The notes under the pieces were generated by a model. That model saw only the letters and a program-made list of their open reading frames with translations. It made no database searches and was not told the origin of the DNA. From assembly GCA_946055175.1 (NCBI GenBank), contig CAMGET010000039.1, positions 1 to 8,377 of the forward strand: 8,377 nucleotides of DNA, written 5' to 3'. The position numbers were made by a program, and so were the translations under genes. This document shows, piece by piece, positions 5,874 to 8,377 of this stretch. Every line of letters starts with the position of its first letter. The stretch's first letter is position 1. This DNA comes from an uncultured Roseburia sp. (GTDB lineage Bacteria > Bacillota > Clostridia > Lachnospirales > Lachnospiraceae).

Positions 5874-8377
5874 ATGACTGTATTAACTGCGACACCGGAT
5901 TTAAAAGCAACCTTTGACAAGTTAATCGAGAACATGAATGTCCAAGTGAATTGGAACGGACTTTTTGTGGTAATTGATAACTGTCTGATTTTACAGGGGG
6001 AAGTTCGTTCCCTTTTCTTTCATTTTGACAGCCAAAAAGTAGTGACCAATATCATTGATTTGGAGATACCTGCCCAGTCAATTGTGATGATTGGGGACAA
6101 TGGTTATGTGAAAAATGTAATCAACATGCTTTTGTATGCCTTTGGGAAATGGGGAAATATCAAGGGCTTAAAAGTAGAAAAAGATTTTAACCAGCTAAAT
6201 CAGCTGTTTCAAAATATCCTTGGCGAAATTGATGTTGAGCCGGATTATACGAGAGAACATTTCTGGTTTTATCAGAGGGGAATGCGTATTGTATATGAAG
6301 ATGTAGTACAGTGTGCTATTGAACATAAAGAAAAGGAACCTGAAGTACCAGAGGAAGAGAGTCAGGGGCTTTGGCATAAATTAATCTGGAAGCAGACATA
6401 TGAAAATTTTGGTGTGGAAGAAACTACGGTAAAAGAACGAAATGAAAACCGTTTGGGCAATAATTTTTACCTGACAAGTTATCTTTGTCCGCAGTGTAGT
6501 GGGAAGATGCATGCAGTGGTTTATCCGGTTGGAAAAGAATTTGTGATTGATACCACAGAAGGGCAGGTGCGTCTGGCAAGAGCATTCACCTGTCATAATT
6601 GCTGCAGTTTTTATACACCGAGGCCAAAACGACTGTTGATTGACGGTGACTGTTATCTTATGGATTTCATGGGAGATACGGCTGCCTATGCTGATTATCA
6701 GGAGTTGCTTGGAAAGAATGGAGATAAGGTCAGTAACTATAACTATAATGAGTATGTGAATCAGCGTATGGAAACTGCGACAGCTACCTCAAAAAGGATT
6801 ATAGAACCATTAGAATTACCTGAATTAAAGCGAGTAATAGAGGAACTTCAGAAACTATCTGACCGGGATTTTTCAGAACTTTTTGCACAAATGGAAGAGG
6901 GCTTTTATCCGGAAAAAGTGACAGAACAGGCACAAGAGGCTCTTTGGAAGGAGCAAAAAGTTCGTGAAAATAAGGCACAGAACGAGAAACAAAAGAAACA
7001 GAATGGTAAATCAGTTAACAGTAAAACCGGTTCAGAGGCAACAGAGCAAAAAGAAGTAACAGAGAAAATTGAGAAATATAAAGCCAGATTAAATCTTTTT
7101 CCACGTTTGTCAGAACGCCAGCGTACGGAATTAGTAAAACAGATTACGGTGGATTCTGTGATTTCAGAAAGTGTCCGTAGCGAACTATTGGAATCAGCAA
7201 AGTGGCTTCGAAGACAGGATAACGGTGCACGATTAAAGGATAAGATAGAGGGTGCAAGAAATAAGAATCGATTGGTGATGCTTCGAATCTATGGAGAGAT
7301 TGAAGCCGCCGATTTAGAGGAACCGGAACGGGATAAACTCTTTGGAATGACGGGTATTACACGTGATGCATATGAGGAATATCGAAAAGAGAAGGAAGAA
7401 CCTTTGGCTGCGAAGGAACAAAAAGCAGTCATGCAAGGAATTGATGGGCGGAAAACATCGGGAGATAAACCGGTAAGTGGTGAAGTCGTCAAGACTTCTT
7501 ATGTTGAAAAAATGGAAAGAAGAGCCAGGGAGGCAACCACACAGGAGAAAACATATATACCGGAGAAAAACGATTCAGCAGATAGAAATGTTGTGCCAGA
7601 AAAAGCAACCATACGGGAAAAAACAGCCTCGGGAAAGAACTATTCACAGGAAACGGGAAAGAGAGAAAATACAAGTCCGGCAAAGGATATCCGTATCATA
7701 GAAAAACGCTTACGTAGTGCCAGAGCGACTGATAGGAATGAATTGCAGAATATTTTGGACAGTCTTTTTACCGGGGAATATGATAGCGAAGAAGCAACGC
7801 AGTATGTGAAAGAAGTAAAAGAACGGATTCAGAAGCTGGATGAGGCTTATATAGATAGTCTCCTTGGAAATATGATGCAAATGTCATCTGAAGAAGGAGA
7901 AGAAGCTTATGAGAGGCTAAAGGAAGCTGATATATTACCGGAATTGAAAGCGGATGCCTTAAAACAACTGGAGCGACGCCTGTCAAAAATAAAATCGGAT
8001 GAATGTGAGCTGCTGGTTCAGAAGTTGAAAAAGGAAATGGCAGAAGCCGGTATTGGGGAACAGGAACGGCACCATTTTTATCCGGCGCGCCGTGTCATCA
8101 TGAAAGAAGCCACAAAGGAAGAAACAGAGGTAGTTGACTTTGCGAAAGCTGTTTATGGTGCAGGAATCGGACCGTTTGAGTATCCAATCTGGCTGGCGGA
8201 CACTTCTCGTAATAAGTCCGGAGACAAAGGAATGTTTTTAACACCGGAGCATATCTTTTACAGTAATCTGACGACCTCTTACCATATTTCTGTTTTTAAT
8301 ATAGATTCTATTGATGCTGCAACCGGGTTATTGAATAAGGGACTATATGTATACCTTAAGAATGGTGAAAAAATAAA
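5874..8377 (+). CDS. Large modular protein of unknown function with zinc ribbon and charged helical repeats, partial (3' end off right edge)
   Basis: I do not recognise this gene. The frame is open without a stop for 834 codons, starting MTVLTATPDL, and continues past the window. There is no signal peptide or convincing membrane helix, so it is probably cytosolic. Residues 1-150 form a mixed alpha/beta domain that I cannot assign. Residues 203-250 hold a zinc ribbon: CPQC (Cys205, Cys208) and CHNC (Cys240, Cys243), with an extra Cys244. Residues 310-460 and 605-730 are strongly charged and helical, with a degenerate repeat of about 35 residues. They are split by a Lys/Glu/Thr/Ser-rich, probably disordered linker (about 505-605). 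From about 740 the sequence turns beta-rich (YPIWLAD, FLTPEHIFYSN, LYVYLKNGEK) and looks like the start of a small PH-like barrel; that is a guess from pattern only. It diverges from htpG across the CIRCE region. No catalytic motif is visible, and a scaffold or adaptor role would fit. Confidence 0.88.
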   Translation, partial: MTVLTATPDLKATFDKLIENMNVQVNWNGLFVVIDNCLILQGEVRSLFFHFDSQKVVTNIIDLEIPAQSIVMIGDNGYVKNVINMLLYAFGKWGNIKGLKVEKDFNQLNQLFQNILGEIDVEPDYTREHFWFYQRGMRIVYEDVVQCAIEHKEKEPEVPEEESQGLWHKLIWKQTYENFGVEETTVKERNENRLGNNFYLTSYLCPQCSGKMHAVVYPVGKEFVIDTTEGQVRLARAFTCHNCCSFYTPRPKRLLIDGDCYLMDFMGDTAAYADYQELLGKNGDKVSNYNYNEYVNQRMETATATSKRIIEPLELPELKRVIEELQKLSDRDFSELFAQMEEGFYPEKVTEQAQEALWKEQKVRENKAQNEKQKKQNGKSVNSKTGSEATEQKEVTEKIEKYKARLNLFPRLSERQRTELVKQITVDSVISESVRSELLESAKWLRRQDNGARLKDKIEGARNKNRLVMLRIYGEIEAADLEEPERDKLFGMTGITRDAYEEYRKEKEEPLAAKEQKAVMQGIDGRKTSGDKPVSGEVVKTSYVEKMERRAREATTQEKTYIPEKNDSADRNVVPEKATIREKTASGKNYSQETGKRENTSPAKDIRIIEKRLRSARATDRNELQNILDSLFTGEYDSEEATQYVKEVKERIQKLDEAYIDSLLGNMMQMSSEEGEEAYERLKEADILPELKADALKQLERRLSKIKSDECELLVQKLKKEMAEAGIGEQERHHFYPARRVIMKEATKEETEVVDFAKAVYGAGIGPFEYPIWLADTSRNKSGDKGMFLTPEHIFYSNLTTSYHISVFNIDSIDAATGLLNKGLYVYLKNGEKI

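Noticed and set aside
6195..6596. Two small minus-strand frames with hydrophobic or Cys-rich sequence opposite the unknown gene
   Set aside because: Antisense to a well-supported coding frame, without promoter or ribosome site; the apparent cysteines are antisense artefacts of the coding strand.
7477..7701. Small plus-strand frame inside the large unknown gene, with minus-strand frames at 7489-7683 and 7768-7986
   Set aside because: They lie in other frames of a continuous 834-codon gene, have low-complexity Arg/Lys or Phe/Pro/Leu composition typical of shadow frames, and lack ribosome sites.
1..8377. Signs of mobile DNA, CRISPR, toxin-antitoxin or defence system
   Set aside because: No transposase, integrase, repeat array, terminal repeats or paired small genes; both ends are simply cut by the window and gene order looks chromosomal.

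Overview
The window looks like a chromosomal fragment from a low-to-moderate GC Firmicute, most likely a Clostridia/Lachnospiraceae-type gut bacterium. That placement is inferred from the AT-rich spacers, strong AGGAGG-type ribosome sites, sigmaA-type promoter hexamers, an HrcA/CIRCE operator and the style of the HtpG and ABC-exporter proteins. No RNA gene, CRISPR array, insertion sequence or integrase is visible.

Layout. Positions 1-3431 (minus strand) hold a two-gene operon for a heterodimeric ABC exporter of the BmrC/BmrD (TM287/TM288) type. The upstream gene (1638-3431) is the subunit with the degenerate ATP site. The downstream gene (1-1641) overlaps it by 4 bases (ATGA), carries a large extracytoplasmic insert and runs off the left edge. 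Positions 3432-3553 are a short spacer with a small hairpin in the exporter leader and a strong rho-independent terminator for the next gene. Positions 3554-5659 (minus) encode the Hsp90 chaperone HtpG. Positions 5660-5873 are a divergent control region: a near-ideal sigmaA promoter for htpG, a nearly perfect CIRCE operator just upstream of it, and a weaker promoter facing the other way. From 5874 to the right edge (plus strand) one uninterrupted frame of 834 codons encodes a large soluble modular protein that I do not recognise. It has an unassigned N-terminal domain, a four-cysteine zinc ribbon, long charged helical segments with a degenerate repeat, and a beta-rich, possibly PH-like C-terminal region.

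How the parts relate. The clearest regulatory inference is that htpG here belongs to the HrcA (class I) heat-shock regulon. That differs from Bacillus subtilis, where htpG is controlled independently of HrcA. The exporter is separated from htpG by a terminator and is probably an independent unit.

The two large outer genes are both open to the window edges, so their missing ends are a window effect and not evidence of damage. The best candidate for something undescribed is the 834+ residue orphan protein divergent from htpG. I see no complete new multi-gene system in this window.
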